Assembly: GCF_000328475.2 (NCBI RefSeq)
Contig: NC_026484.1
Span: 1 to 64,000, forward strand
From: Mycosarcoma maydis
Lineage: Eukaryota > Basidiomycota > Ustilaginomycetes > Ustilaginales
Reading direction: 5' to 3'
DNA length: 64,000 nucleotides
Shown here piece by piece: positions 51,701 through 61,506 of the stretch. Each line of letters opens with the position of its first letter. Position 1 is the stretch's first letter. Below the pieces are notes generated by a model. It saw nothing but the letters and a program-made list of their open reading frames with translations, was not told where the DNA came from and ran no database searches. Made by a program: the position numbers and the translations under genes.

Positions 51701-53669
51701 CAAGCTTGGAGACGGAAGCCACATCGCTGCTCGAGAGCGAGAGTGAGCCAGTGGCATAGAGCACCTCGCGGATAGCAGCTACCACGTCGGCAGTAGCATA
51801 CGCCAATCTGGGCAGGTAGATGCCGTCGGCGCTGCAGACCGAGACATCCGCCTGTGCCAGACCATTGGTGCCGATTTGCTCGGTGGCAATGGCGGCCAAG
51901 TTTCGGATGAGTTCATTGGCGCGTCGAACGAGGGAGCTGACAGGCGGCACAGGAGGTGGCTGGAGCGCCTTCTGCATTTCGTAGGCGGAGGTTTCCTCGT
52001 GTAGCAAGGAGAAAGGCAAGATCTTGGGTGATGAAAGCACGGCGTGATTGGCGAGGGCAGCCAGAGTAGATGCTATGCTGCCAACGCGATGGCGGCCATG
52101 TCTGGAAGAGGACGGCTTGGGTGGCTTGCCGGGTAGATGTGGATTCATATCGCCGTCGATATCGGATTCGTCCGATCCGAGCTGAAGCTCTGAGACGCCC
52201 TGGGTGATGTTGAGGCCAGCGCCCAGATTCGGCGCGCCTCTGCTGTGTTCGATAGGCGCGATTGCCGGGATGGTGGAGTGTCGAGGCGAACGGCTGCGAG
52301 GAGTGACGTTGGAGAGAATGGTCAGCTTCGTCTTTGCATCGGCATGGTTCCAACGAATCTCGTGGGTGGAGCGATGGACATAGAAAAAGTACTTTTCGTC
52401 GTCGGTCAATCGCACCCTCCAAGGTTTGGGCACGGCGGTAAGGTCGGGCATGCGATCGGCCGTGTTGGAACTTGGCGCTCGAACGGGTGCGGTGCCGTTG
52501 TGAAAGATGGCTGTGTTGCTGCTGTTGGCGGAAGAGGGGCGCGACTCTGCACTGGCATTTCGGGATGTGGGTCTGCTTCGTTCTGGACCGAGGTGACTCG
52601 AGTCGTAGAGGTCCTTGCGAGAGTCGGCCGAGCTGTTTTGGTCGGACGAGGTGGTGCGAATCATGGGTTGCGGCTGCAATCTGCTGGTGGGTGACGAGAA
52701 TACGGCAGTGTCGTTGTGAGTAGAGCGAGTATCTGGGGGGACCTGTGCCGAAGTGGCTCCAGTGCGGGTATTGTAAAAGACGGTGTGTCCTCGCTGAGAA
52801 GTCTTTAAAACCCAAACATCGCCAGAGGGAGAGGTATCGGCTTGAGAGCCCGTGGCAGCTCTAGGTCTGGCAGCGGCAGCAGCGGCAGCAGCAGCTAAGG
52901 AAGTGGACGCCGCGGAATCGGGCTGAAGCGGATTTGAGACGGAAGCGGCTCTGGAGCGTTCGCGTTCCAAGGCAAGCATCTGATCCGAGGCCGAGGAGGA
53001 AGAGGCACGGGGGTATTCAGGGATGGCGGATCGAGAAGATGTTGATGCTAGTGAGGATGTGTCGCGTCGATAGGGGGATGCGTCTGGAAGTTGCAAGACA
53101 GGTGTGTGAGCGAGTTGGGGACTAGCTGGATCAAAGATGCGTCTCTTTGGATCGAGCATGGCAGCTTCGGCAAGCTGACTGAAGGCGTCGCTGTTTCCGA
53201 TGCCGTCACCTTTGATGAGCGCTTGGAGCCCATCAAAGCCAGCGCCGAGGCCGAGACGTGAGAAGGAATCCGAGTCGGCGGAAAGATGAGGCGAGAGGCC
53301 CAAACTGTACTGTGCGTGCATCTGTGCGCGGGAGATGAGCTCGAGCTCAGCTTCGTGATCCGAGATGGGCTCAACATAGTTGGAAGGAAACCAACCTCGA
53401 ACATGGTTGTCCAGCAGACCATCCCACCAACCGGATTCGAGCTGAGTGAGTACCTCGATGAGCGCACCCTTAGAGAAGGAGAGCGAGCTGGCGTCGTTGG
53501 ATTCGAAATCGTAGAGAGCGCGCACAAAGAAGGACGATGGTTCGTCCGAGTCGTCTCCGGTGCTAGGAGTTGGATCATCGAAAGACGCAGGGACATATGC
53601 GAGACGCGGTTGAGACGTGCGTGTATAAGGCAGACTGTTGCCGAGGGCGGCAGCAGAAGTCGAGGTCAT
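48711..53669 (-). CDS. Cdc25-type Ras guanine-nucleotide exchange factor with SH3 and WW-like domains
   Basis: The 1652-residue protein activates Ras by GDP/GTP exchange, typically upstream of cAMP signalling in fungi. An SH3 domain lies at about residues 45-100 (VRALYDFESNDASSLSFSKG, WWDGLLDNHVRGWFPSNYV). Two WW-like segments lie near 285-313 (RGHTVFYNTRTGATSAQVPP) and 421-453 (YFFYVHRSTHEIRWNH). A helical middle follows. The RasGEF N domain is near 1240-1300 (NTFLMTYRSFTTTQTLLDLL) and the catalytic RasGEF near 1396-1646 (HNRISAWVAETIL, CRALNNFSGMWAIVSAL, PCVPFLGRYLGDLTFIEDGN). ATG 53669 opens MTSTSAAALG; the frame is open for 92 more codons upstream but looks non-conserved. A Cdc25-like Ras activator called Sql2 is known in Ustilago maydis; whether this is its orthologue needs comparison. 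Confidence 0.93.
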   Translation of the reverse strand: MTSTSAAALGNSLPYTRTSQPRLAYVPASFDDPTPSTGDDSDEPSSFFVRALYDFESNDASSLSFSKGALIEVLTQLESGWWDGLLDNHVRGWFPSNYVEPISDHEAELELISRAQMHAQYSLGLSPHLSADSDSFSRLGLGAGFDGLQALIKGDGIGNSDAFSQLAEAAMLDPKRRIFDPASPQLAHTPVLQLPDASPYRRDTSSLASTSSRSAIPEYPRASSSSASDQMLALERERSRAASVSNPLQPDSAASTSLAAAAAAAAARPRAATGSQADTSPSGDVWVLKTSQRGHTVFYNTRTGATSAQVPPDTRSTHNDTAVFSSPTSRLQPQPMIRTTSSDQNSSADSRKDLYDSSHLGPERSRPTSRNASAESRPSSANSSNTAIFHNGTAPVRAPSSNTADRMPDLTAVPKPWRVRLTDDEKYFFYVHRSTHEIRWNHADAKTKLTILSNVTPRSRSPRHSTIPAIAPIEHSRGAPNLGAGLNITQGVSELQLGSDESDIDGDMNPHLPGKPPKPSSSRHGRHRVGSIASTLAALANHAVLSSPKILPFSLLHEETSAYEMQKALQPPPVPPVSSLVRRANELIRNLAAIATEQIGTNGLAQADVSVCSADGIYLPRLAYATADVVAAIREVLYATGSLSLSSSDVASVSKLVAVPMASSDIPKSLSDTAHVTKDVDLNLYSKVLDTLCTLTNGSDPSDLHVIGVSQKDSLAPTPGSLHLVARKLNAVVSKLVLSSRQVIDHTVTLASSPTSGMESTMTDLDADVFSKLYQCRQRLREDALELARTLQSLGTEAERSRSTALGAPYSRGWLRRVEGSLESDLGLNGVGSTSYGSGMAAGWLGNGFVLPSKCETALMKAEGKGARSNPFDQRRDVESAVVRGLLTLRRIPEKRLDQQMIQQLQQALIRLEAQPGSSVATSALSVLSQYGALEAMIESIDLASGLDVDGPHAKEAKSSSINERNAANAVKARDLMRRFVVLKQIAYDASGSLFLAVQEYGSSAPVVQKQTVKLAKLSAAVVKTLQEIAKVGEEQLRDASPFLGVRASPNGSEDGIILPSTGVFSRRVNTTSNGLHEELDEMARYHKANDDEPEEEAEFMYLGPGIAVPNGPRARSGSRATSVSTSNSPVPSLAAGRLGPMQASNNHRQRSTSVTTGGSVRSLQSFTDTSGRIVSRRGTLGDDAPLTQTTTHDSEHSAGTGITAPSSMSRRKEDEVPWFLEPDYMGDDIVIAQDGSVKGATLEALLARLTMHNSFDASFNNTFLMTYRSFTTTQTLLDLLAQRFRILPPEGLSEDELALWTEKKQIPIRLRVFNVLKSWLEMHFYEGEDEPYLDQVRRFAVEEMGEAPAMKAPSQHLQRLVERRQGEGEQMIRKMVLPNSAPAPILPKNLKKLKFLEIDALEMARQLTLLESRLYNKVKPAECLGLKWTKPGNDVHAKGIMDSITTHNRISAWVAETILQQEDLKKRAALIKHFISIADRCRALNNFSGMWAIVSALSTAPIHRLRRTWDAVSQKYVLVFESLEQLMSASRNWANYREMIHKLKPPCVPFLGRYLGDLTFIEDGNRDRLKENDQLINFGKRQKTAEVIREITIHQSTPYNLAVVPALEKYIEANLVDARSADDLYEQSLLLEPREREDEKIARLLQESGFL

Positions 53670-55891
53670 GATGAGACTGTGAGCAATTGGCAGTGGGAAG
53701 CGAAAGCGTGCTGAGAGCCCTGAGAAGGGGGAGAGAGGGGTGATGCTAGGAGCGCAAACGACTCGAGCTGAATGGTCAGCAGCGTGATTGGAGGTCGAGG
53801 GCGCGAAAGGCGGGTAGCATGGATGCAGGTGTGTGCGTGACAAGTGCGGCGAATGATAGATGTACGTTAGCTGGCGTGGTTGTACTAGGACGCAGACAAA
53901 GAAAGCGTCCAAGGCCAAGGGTGGGGTAGAACGCGCGCAAGGCAAGAATGGTATTGGTGATGATTACGACGATGCGAGTGGATCGAGGGTGCAGGTTGAA
54001 TGAGCACTGAAAGCGGCGCAGATGGCGGGCAAGGAGCGAGCTCGGAGCAAGACCGGTGGAGCTAAATGAAAGCGTTGAGAAAAAGAAAGCGAGTAGTTGG
54101 CTGGGGAACGGTGGGACAAACCGACCAAGATGAAATTCTGAGTGGGTAGAGAGGCTGATGGATCGAAACGTTTCAGAGTGGGGCAGCCGATGAGCGATAA
54201 CAGCGATCGCTGTAGGGACACGAAGCGAGCCGCGGGGTATGACGGTGGTGATGGTGGTGGTGAGAATGAGATGAAGGGTGTGATGGATAGAGGACTAATG
54301 ACGTGAGGAAAAGAGTGGTGAGTGATGAGTGCGATAGAGTATCACAAAGGGTCAGCGACAGCGAACCGACGCTAACTTAGTTCGTGATTGTGATTCTCGA
54401 TTCACGATTCTTACACGTGACAAAATCTACCACGAATGTGAGTTTGCGGTGCGTGCGTGCGTGTGTGCGTGTGTGTGTGTGTGTGCGGTGCGTGTGTGCG
54501 CCAAAAAACAAGCGTGAAGGGTGAAGCTGCAGCTGCGGTGCTAACACTAGGTGCGTGTGTGTAAAAAGTAATCAAATTCGCGTGTCGCGGCTATTCGTGA
54601 TTCGTGATTCAGATTCGGCTGATTATTCGAGGGCGGCTAAGTCGCTCGCTTGATTACCATAACTATCTTGATTCGACCAGGTGAGTGACCGTTCTGCGTC
54701 TTGCGTCTTGTTGGCTGCTTACACAGTAACGTCGCTGAATCATGAATCGGCTAATATATGGCTTGTGACGCCTAATTAATTGCTTTTGCTTGGTGATTTG
54801 TGCCAGACACACCTTGACGCTTGCAAATGCTCGTATGTGCTTATACCGCGTGTTGGAGGCTTGTTGATATGTCGCAGCGATGGTTTTGATTGGAGAGTAG
54901 AGCTCGAGCCTACAACTTCGATGCTCAACGTATCATACCGCAACCTAACCAACTCAGTTCAACCTTATATATATACACGTTCTACTCATTCGTGATTCCT
55001 TTGTGAGTCCGAGGCGTCTCTTTCATGAGTATGGATCGTGTTCGAGTACTTGTTTGCTCAACTTGTGGGATGCATCACGAATGGTACCGAGATAGTCTAC
55101 GATTTCAGCCCGCGACCCACGTCAAGTCGCCAGTCGCGGCGTAGGATGCTCTTATCAAACCTTTGTTGCAACCTCCCACCAGCGCTCCGACTGCTGGTCA
55201 ACACAGGAGCCTTAATCGCGCGAGCTCATGCTGAGTTCCGCACCAACAAGTTGCGCCATGCAATGTGCATCGTCAAGGCATGTTTGCATCACCATCCGTA
55301 ATCAACCGCTCACCTGGTCAGGACACTCGTGACTGTCATCCGCATCTCGGTCTTTCTATGTAATACTAGCCGCGACAGATTCTTACATTCACGAGTGACA
55401 GGTAGAGATCCACGGCGCCAGTCAGCGAGTCTTATTCACGATTGCACGTCAAATTACCATAAATTTCGACTCCGACTCGTGACTCAAATGAGTCGGGAGT
55501 GTGGGCAGCAATTCGTAAATCGTGAATCCCATTCGTGATCTGTGATTCTGGTTTTTGTCCTCGTTCTCATTCGGGCAGCCAACATCGCTTGCTCGCCGCA
55601 GTCAGTGCGTACGCCGCAATCGTGAATAGCCCAATATGTTTCATTCGGTATGTCGTTGCATTTCAGCAACAGCACACAACTTGCGCCTCTCTCGGTACAC
55701 CTCTTGTGTCGAATCAGGCTCGTCGTATCAAGTGTGCCAACTCACCCACTCGCTCCATCATTTCACGTCGGTACAAAGTAGAACTTCATTTGCTCTAGAT
55801 CCACCTTCAATTGTTGCGAGCAGTCATTCTGATCGACATGGGAACTCGCCCGAACAACCAACTGTGAGTCGTCATCGGTCTTTCGGCTTGC
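53670..55891. other. Long intergenic region with GT-rich and motif repeats
   Basis: 2.2 kb without a supported gene. It includes the upstream region of the RasGEF gene, a GT/GCGT tract at 54447-54500, and many ATTCGTG-type motifs (near 54384, 54593-54606, 54988, 55437, 55516-55548, 55618). The minus strand of 54896-54975 is tRNA-like but degenerate (see findings). Confidence 0.55.
54447..54500. repeat. GT-rich microsatellite
   Basis: Alternating GCGT and GT units (GCGTGCGTGCGTGTGTGCGTGTG...) over about 54 bp, imperfect. Purine-pyrimidine alternation of this kind is a potential Z-DNA-forming tract. Confidence 0.85.
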
Positions 55892-56902
55892 CTATGCTTC
55901 ATCGTCATCCTCGACCGTCGCTGTCTTGCTCACTGCAGCAGGCGCACTGTCCGCGCCGTCGCGCGCCGATGCTGGGACGGCCACTGCTGCTTGAGTCGCT
56001 TCCGTTGTCCCTTTTGACGGCTGCTGCTGCTGCTGTTGTTGTTGCGACTGAGCCTGAGCCTGAGCCTGAGCCTGATCTTGCAACGCCTGTAGCTGTGCAC
56101 GCGCTTGCATCAGCATTGCTACCTGCTGCGGTGGCAGGTTGGGTGGCAGTGGACCTTGCATCAGAGCCGCCAATTGCGCCGGATGGATCTGCTGGCCGTT
56201 TGGAAGTGTTACCCTAGCATCTGCACCCGATCCTGTCATCGGCAGGCTGATACCAGGACCATCAGGTGCACCTGGTGCTCCAGGCGCATCGGGACCTCCT
56301 TGCGAACCTCGTTGAATCTCGATCTTGGTTCCAGGTGGTGTCACGAGCGGTGGCAGCTCCACTGTTGGCTTGGGTACCGGCAATCCCTGATCTTGGAGCG
56401 TCTTGACCTCGGCCGCACGCTGACGCTGAATGTCGTAGTAGATCTCTTTGTGCTTCAAGTGCGCCACCATCTCGCTTGCAGTTGGAAAGATGAGTTGTCC
56501 CCATCCTTCTCTAAACGTGTTGGCCTCCGAAACCACATCGAGGATCTCGGCTTCTAGCTCCTTTTCCGCCAATGTAAATCGTGCCATGGTTTCGTCGCCG
56601 ATAGATCCTTTTTGGAGCAGTGTTGCCAGAGCTTGCTTGTCATCGCGCATACGCATGATTCTGCGAACGTCTGTCATGGCTCGATTCAGCAGCGCCGCCT
56701 TGAGCACCTCTTCCGGCGCGGGCGGATCTGCGGCTACCAGCGTCTGGTAAATGTCGCGTGCTTCGTGTCCTTCGCCAAACCACGGTTGGTACGACTTGGC
56801 CAACTTTAGCGCTGATCGTCGTCGATAGATGCGTGAGAACACCAGCATCGACACTACCAGTGTGGCCACATACCCAATCGGTACAAAGATGGAAAGCGCC
56901 AT
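55892..56902 (-). CDS. SEC66: Sec66/Sec71, subunit of the Sec63 ER translocation complex
   Basis: The 336-residue protein has one N-terminal membrane segment (FVPIGYVATLVVSMLVFSRI, residues 5-24) followed by a basic stretch, then the Sec66 domain. Its signatures are YQPWFGEGHEARDIYQTLV, APEEVLKAALLNRAMTDVRR, LLQKGSIGDETMARF and ANTFREGWGQLIFPTASEM. It acts at the ER membrane with Sec62/Sec63 in post-translational protein import. Yeast Sec66 has about 206 residues; this one has an extra ~130-residue Pro/Gly- and Gln-rich tail, including an AQAQAQ...QQQQQ run from hexamer and CAG repeats. The ATG at 56902 is chosen because it places the membrane segment at the very N-terminus, as in homologues. 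Confidence 0.9.
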   Translation of the reverse strand: MALSIFVPIGYVATLVVSMLVFSRIYRRRSALKLAKSYQPWFGEGHEARDIYQTLVAADPPAPEEVLKAALLNRAMTDVRRIMRMRDDKQALATLLQKGSIGDETMARFTLAEKELEAEILDVVSEANTFREGWGQLIFPTASEMVAHLKHKEIYYDIQRQRAAEVKTLQDQGLPVPKPTVELPPLVTPPGTKIEIQRGSQGGPDAPGAPGAPDGPGISLPMTGSGADARVTLPNGQQIHPAQLAALMQGPLPPNLPPQQVAMLMQARAQLQALQDQAQAQAQAQSQQQQQQQQPSKGTTEATQAAVAVPASARDGADSAPAAVSKTATVEDDDEA

Positions 56903-57705
56903 CGTATTGACTGCGCACGCTTCAGTGTGTCGGCTAGGCTTTTCGAGAGCTGTTTGTGTTTTGGTCTTGATGCAGTTGCCTCGGATGCAGATAGAATGTG
57001 CCTTGGATAACTTTGTCGGATGTTGGTGGTACAATGCTATGGCGTAACAATCTGATCGTTTCAACTGCAAACACCAAGTCCCAGCTGTGATGGTTGAGAA
57101 AGAGCCACTCGACGATCCATTCACATTTCACCCCTTGCAGGGCCTGAGTCCAAAATTCACGAATCACCAATTGGACCGTGACACGACCACAACTCGCTTT
57201 GATCACGAATCCAACGCTTACCGCCCGCCTTCATTTCTTCTTCTCGTCCGACTCAGTCCTCTCCTCCAAAAATTACACGTGTCATTCGTGATTCGTGATT
57301 CGTGAAGGCGCTTTTCGGTCCACAACCGACAGGACGCAATTGACGCACGCCCGCGAGCCGTGTGCGCTCAACTCGTGACTCAGTTGTCTCACGCCTTCGA
57401 TCTAACCACTTGCCGAAAATTCGTGATTGCACGTTGCGTCACGAGCGTGTACCACGCATGCCTCACAAAACACCCTCGAAGCCGCAGACCTTGGTGCTTG
57501 GAAAGGTAGGGCCGACCACGACACATCACGAGTCGCTGTTGCACACACCTCTGGGACAACGTGGTGCAAGCCCAAGTCGGAAACCCGAGTCAAAACAGAG
57601 GAGTGTGATCAAGATACAGTTGCAAGTGCGAGTATGGAACTAAAGATATGCAAGGTAGGAGATGAAGCGAAAACTCAAACTATGTGTATATGTATTTGCT
57701 CTGTA
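56903..57705. other. Intergenic, with tandem ATTCGTG x3
   Basis: About 800 bp with no supported gene. AATTCACGAATCACC lies near 57154, ATTCGTG x3 at 57284-57304, ACTCGTGACTC near 57371 and ATTCGTGATT near 57419. Confidence 0.55.
57284..57304. repeat. Tandem heptamer ATTCGTG x3
   Basis: Three exact 7-bp units, the reverse complement of the CACGAAT phase of the ATTCACG-type arrays elsewhere in the window. Confidence 0.85.
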
Positions 57706-60700
57706 TCAAGCTCTGAAGCGGATCGAGCTGCCCGCTGTTGCTGCTGTGGCTGCCGCTGCATCTTTTTTCATCTGGATCAGCGACTCGAGCTCGTTGCAAA
57801 CCTCGGTCATGCTCGGCCGATTCTTGGGCGTCTGATCCCACATGCGATCTAGAAGGTCGACAATCTCGTCACCAAACTGACGTCGAATGAAGCCAGTATA
57901 GGGACGCTGCCTCTTTTGACCCACGTCCTGGTAGATCTGATGCTCGTTCATGCCCTGGAACGGATACTTTTTCTCGGGCTGGTGCCACTGCAGCGCCTCC
58001 CAGAACGTCATAGCCGCTGACCACACGTCCACCTTTTCGTTGTATTGCGGTTTGGGTACCCATAGCTCCACCGCCTGCCAGTTGACCGTCCCCACCAACG
58101 ACCGCATCATGGATCGCGATGTGTTCTTGACGCGTGCCAGCCCAAAGTCGTTGATCTTGGCCGTCTTGCGTCGCGTGATGAGCACGTTGGTCGACTTGCA
58201 GTCACGGTGGATGATGGCTGGCGTCCGCGTGTGCAGATACTCGAGCCCACGCGCCGTCTCGAGCAGGATGCGGAACACCTCGGCATCGCTTGGCGCCGCC
58301 GTGTTGCGAATATAGTCAAATAGATCGCCATTCGAGCACAGCTCACTGACAATCATACAAGGAACATGGCGCGGGTCCTCGGGGATGCTGACGCCGATGA
58401 AACGCACAATGTTTTCGTGGCGCAGATCACGTAGCAGGCTAAGCTCCTTGATGTCCATCTCGGTCAGCTGGTCGCGAATGTCGGCAATAGCCACCTTGTT
58501 GACGCGCGTCTTCGAGATGCGATACTTGCCTACATACACATCCTTGAACCCGCCCGAGCCGATCTTTTCCAGCTTCTCAAGCTTGGACGGTGCAATCTCC
58601 TTGTCCGTCAGGTTGAGGCTTTCTAGGTCCAGACCGTTGAGCTCGTCAACACCATCTCCCACTTGCGGCGCAGCCGCCTCTTCGTTGTTCGAGGTCAGCG
58701 GAGGTGTGAGCAGCTTTTCCGAAGACACCATCGTGCTGCGTGCACGCAGCAACAAGGGCTGATCGCTGTCGGTTGCCGAAGCGTGTGCGTTGCTTGTAGC
58801 CCGCGTGTTCCGTCGCCTAGTAGGAGTGCGTTGGCCAGCCTGAGCTTGATCGTCTTGAGCCACAGCGGTGGCATTCGAAATGTCCGATTGTGTTTCGTCG
58901 CCATCGTCCGCGTCAGAATCCGCGTTCTTCGCCGCATCGAGCTCCGAGAGCTGGAACCAATCCAGCAACTTTTTGATCAAGTTTGCCTTCTTGTCATCCC
59001 CATCCATGTCGATCGCTCGGTCAAGACATAATTGTCCCAGTTCGGACTTGCGCAGACGTGTGAGCGTCGCAAACGTAGGCTGAGCCATCACACTATCTAG
59101 ACCCTCCGATGGCGCTGTGTCGCTGTCCGGAGATTCGGTGCGTTGCTCGCGACTTCTGTCTGCGTGCTCAGCTGCGCTTTCCATGTCGACATCGCCCAGT
59201 TGCTCGTTACCGCTCGTACGAACGTCGCTGTCTCCATTCGATGCGCCAACAACTAGACGTAGCTTTCCGTTGCGAAGCTTGCGGAACTTGGTCGGAGTGG
59301 CCGCAACATCGTCGTCGCCATGGTCACTGTTGGCCATGTCGACATCGCCGTCGCGCTCGGCGACTAGATCGTCCTCCTGGGTAGCAGATGATGCTGCCTC
59401 CGACGAGGCACTGCGGCTGCGAGGCGGGTGAAAAGTGAAGCTTGCCTCCGATTCCGCCGTCGACCGCCTCGTGCGGAGTGTTCTTCGCGTACTGCATCGC
59501 GTCGGAGCGTTCCGCACCGCAGTGTGCTCATGTTCATCTTGCAGCAGGGAGATTGATCTTGTTTGCAGACCGACGGCAACATCATCGCTGCCCGAGGATA
59601 GGTCCTCCATCCACTCATCCCGATCGTACTCGCCATGTTGACCAGGAGAGGCAGCACAGAACTTGACCGACTTCTTGGTACGCTGCGGCAGACGATGGCC
59701 GACTTTGGGCGTTGCCATGGGATCGGGGCCTGTAGACGCGCCATCAATAGAAGCGCTGACGACGCGCGTGCCCACTTTTCGCCTTGATGGCAGACCCGCG
59801 GTAAGGCGAGCGGTGCGTGATCGTGTGCGAATGGGCGACGAAGCGACAAAGACGCCAAGTTGGCGCCTTTGCACGAAGGCTGAATGCGAAGTGTTAGAAG
59901 CGCGCGAGCTGCGACCTCCAAAGATGGAAGAAGAGGTGGATGCAGACATGGCTTCGGAGGCATTGCCGATGAGCTGCCGACGTGCCACGCCATTTCGCAA
60001 GGTTGTCTTGTCGCGCAGCTGACGACGCGGAGCCTGATTAGCTTTGGAAGGCTCGAACTCGTCAAACGTGGACGAGTCCATGCGTCGCAGAGCGCCTCCC
60101 TCGTAGGCCTTGAGACGGGCTTGTGAGGGTCTGCCCATATGCCGTCGGCTGCTGGGAGAACCGTGAGGTTCGGCCTCGGTCTCTTCGCCTCCTGCCTCGT
60201 TGGACGCATCGGTCAGGTCGGCTTCGTCATCATCTGCCGAGCCGGTAGGAGAAGCGCAAAGAGATGATCGGGCACTGCGATGCAAAGATTCACGAGCTGG
60301 CAAGGCCATCCACAATGCGTCGCTCTCATCTGCATGCTCGTCAGGCAGGTCATTGGAACGCTGCTTGTACGTGTGATATGAGCTGCGAACAGAGCGAGAC
60401 TGTCGCTGCACTGTGGTGGACGCATGGAGTTCGTCGGAACGAGAGTGATCGAGTCGGGACCGGCAAGTGATGATCTGATTGACGAGATCCTGCTTGGTCA
60501 CGAGCTCGAGCTCAGCGTCGGTGGGAGAGGCGTCCCAAGCACGAGCTGAAAGGCAGAGCTGCACGAGTTCGTCCTTGCGCAAACGATGGAGCTGCCAGGT
60601 TGGTGCGGACGAGACGAGACGTGCCTGCTCTGCTTCTTTGTCGTCCATGTCAATGCTTGCCTCGCTGCTCAGCTCCGAGTCAGGCACTTTGTGTGCACTG

Positions 60701-61506
60701 ACAATGCGGTGTGAAGCCGCAGAAGGAAAGCCGGTCTCGTTATCATTGCCTGCGTTGAGATTGCTATTCTTCCGGCTCACCGACCGAGATTGAGATCTGC
60801 TGGACCTGGCCAAACTACGTACGGATGCCAAGCTATCCTCGAGCGTCATGCCATCCAGTGTTTTGTAGAGTGAGTTGCGGCTCGATCGTCGAGTCTGAAT
60901 GCCGGGACGAGACAGCTGGACCGCAGCAGACTCTTCAGCCCTTGAGGTGGGTACCCGAGATGCTGTTGGCGATGTAGAAACGACGGACGACCAGTCGGAC
61001 AGCTCGCTGGCAGAGGAGGAAGGCTTGTCGCGAGGAAGGTGGGGCGAAGTCACAATGTGGATCTGCTTGCCGCTGCGCCTGCGAGGCGTGCGTGGAGCTA
61101 TACGGCGAGATCCGTCTGCAGTGGAAGCCTCCACCTCAAGTTTCTCGAAAGACCTGTTGATTTGGGTGGGCTCATGAGCCACTCCGCCGAGCTGTTCTCG
61201 AGCGCCCTTCTTGCGTTTGAGACCGGCACGGACCTGCGCTATCTCCCTAGAAGCAAAGGGCATTGCGTTGACAAGCGGAAGCTCGGTGGGACAAGACTTG
61301 CGGGTAGACAGTGACGGAGAACGGAGTAGGGTGGAGCTGGCGTGAGCGAGTTTGGCTCGAAGTGCGGACCGTGTGGTGTTGGCAGCCGAGGAGCGCGAGG
61401 CGGGAAGAGCATCAATCTTGGGAGTGAACCGCTTTGTGATGACGTCGACGGACTGATTCTGGGAAATAGGAGAGAGTGCAGTGCATGTCCGGTTCGTACA
61501 CACCAT
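57706..61506 (-). CDS. TKL-ccin-like protein kinase with two SAP-like motifs
   Basis: The 1266-residue intron-free protein ends with a kinase domain (about residues 975-1242). It has a Gly loop (IGSGGFKDVY), HRDCKSTN with Asp1102 and Lys1104, and DFG with Asp1120. NWQAVELW stands in the APE position, and KVDVWSAAMTFWEAL follows. The composition resembles the tyrosine-kinase-like group expanded in mushrooms and relatives. The VAIK lysine position reads VAIADIR, with Ala1008, so ATP anchoring must differ or activity is reduced. Two helical motifs resemble SAP domains: near 303-345 (LHRLRKDELVQLCLSARAW) and 814-860 (LTRLRKSELGQLCLDRAID, ANLIKKLLDWF). The rest is Ser/Arg-rich and basic, suggesting a nuclear or chromatin location. 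Function is unknown. Confidence 0.85.
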   Translation of the reverse strand: MVCTNRTCTALSPISQNQSVDVITKRFTPKIDALPASRSSAANTTRSALRAKLAHASSTLLRSPSLSTRKSCPTELPLVNAMPFASREIAQVRAGLKRKKGAREQLGGVAHEPTQINRSFEKLEVEASTADGSRRIAPRTPRRRSGKQIHIVTSPHLPRDKPSSSASELSDWSSVVSTSPTASRVPTSRAEESAAVQLSRPGIQTRRSSRNSLYKTLDGMTLEDSLASVRSLARSSRSQSRSVSRKNSNLNAGNDNETGFPSAASHRIVSAHKVPDSELSSEASIDMDDKEAEQARLVSSAPTWQLHRLRKDELVQLCLSARAWDASPTDAELELVTKQDLVNQIITCRSRLDHSRSDELHASTTVQRQSRSVRSSYHTYKQRSNDLPDEHADESDALWMALPARESLHRSARSSLCASPTGSADDDEADLTDASNEAGGEETEAEPHGSPSSRRHMGRPSQARLKAYEGGALRRMDSSTFDEFEPSKANQAPRRQLRDKTTLRNGVARRQLIGNASEAMSASTSSSIFGGRSSRASNTSHSAFVQRRQLGVFVASSPIRTRSRTARLTAGLPSRRKVGTRVVSASIDGASTGPDPMATPKVGHRLPQRTKKSVKFCAASPGQHGEYDRDEWMEDLSSGSDDVAVGLQTRSISLLQDEHEHTAVRNAPTRCSTRRTLRTRRSTAESEASFTFHPPRSRSASSEAASSATQEDDLVAERDGDVDMANSDHGDDDVAATPTKFRKLRNGKLRLVVGASNGDSDVRTSGNEQLGDVDMESAAEHADRSREQRTESPDSDTAPSEGLDSVMAQPTFATLTRLRKSELGQLCLDRAIDMDGDDKKANLIKKLLDWFQLSELDAAKNADSDADDGDETQSDISNATAVAQDDQAQAGQRTPTRRRNTRATSNAHASATDSDQPLLLRARSTMVSSEKLLTPPLTSNNEEAAAPQVGDGVDELNGLDLESLNLTDKEIAPSKLEKLEKIGSGGFKDVYVGKYRISKTRVNKVAIADIRDQLTEMDIKELSLLRDLRHENIVRFIGVSIPEDPRHVPCMIVSELCSNGDLFDYIRNTAAPSDAEVFRILLETARGLEYLHTRTPAIIHRDCKSTNVLITRRKTAKINDFGLARVKNTSRSMMRSLVGTVNWQAVELWVPKPQYNEKVDVWSAAMTFWEALQWHQPEKKYPFQGMNEHQIYQDVGQKRQRPYTGFIRRQFGDEIVDLLDRMWDQTPKNRPSMTEVCNELESLIQMKKDAAAATAATAGSSIRFRA

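Noticed and set aside
53670..53945. N-terminal extension of the RasGEF ORF (92 codons upstream of 53669)
   Set aside because: It is Pro/His/Leu-rich without conservation features and precedes a good ATG close to the SH3 domain; it is probably 5' UTR.
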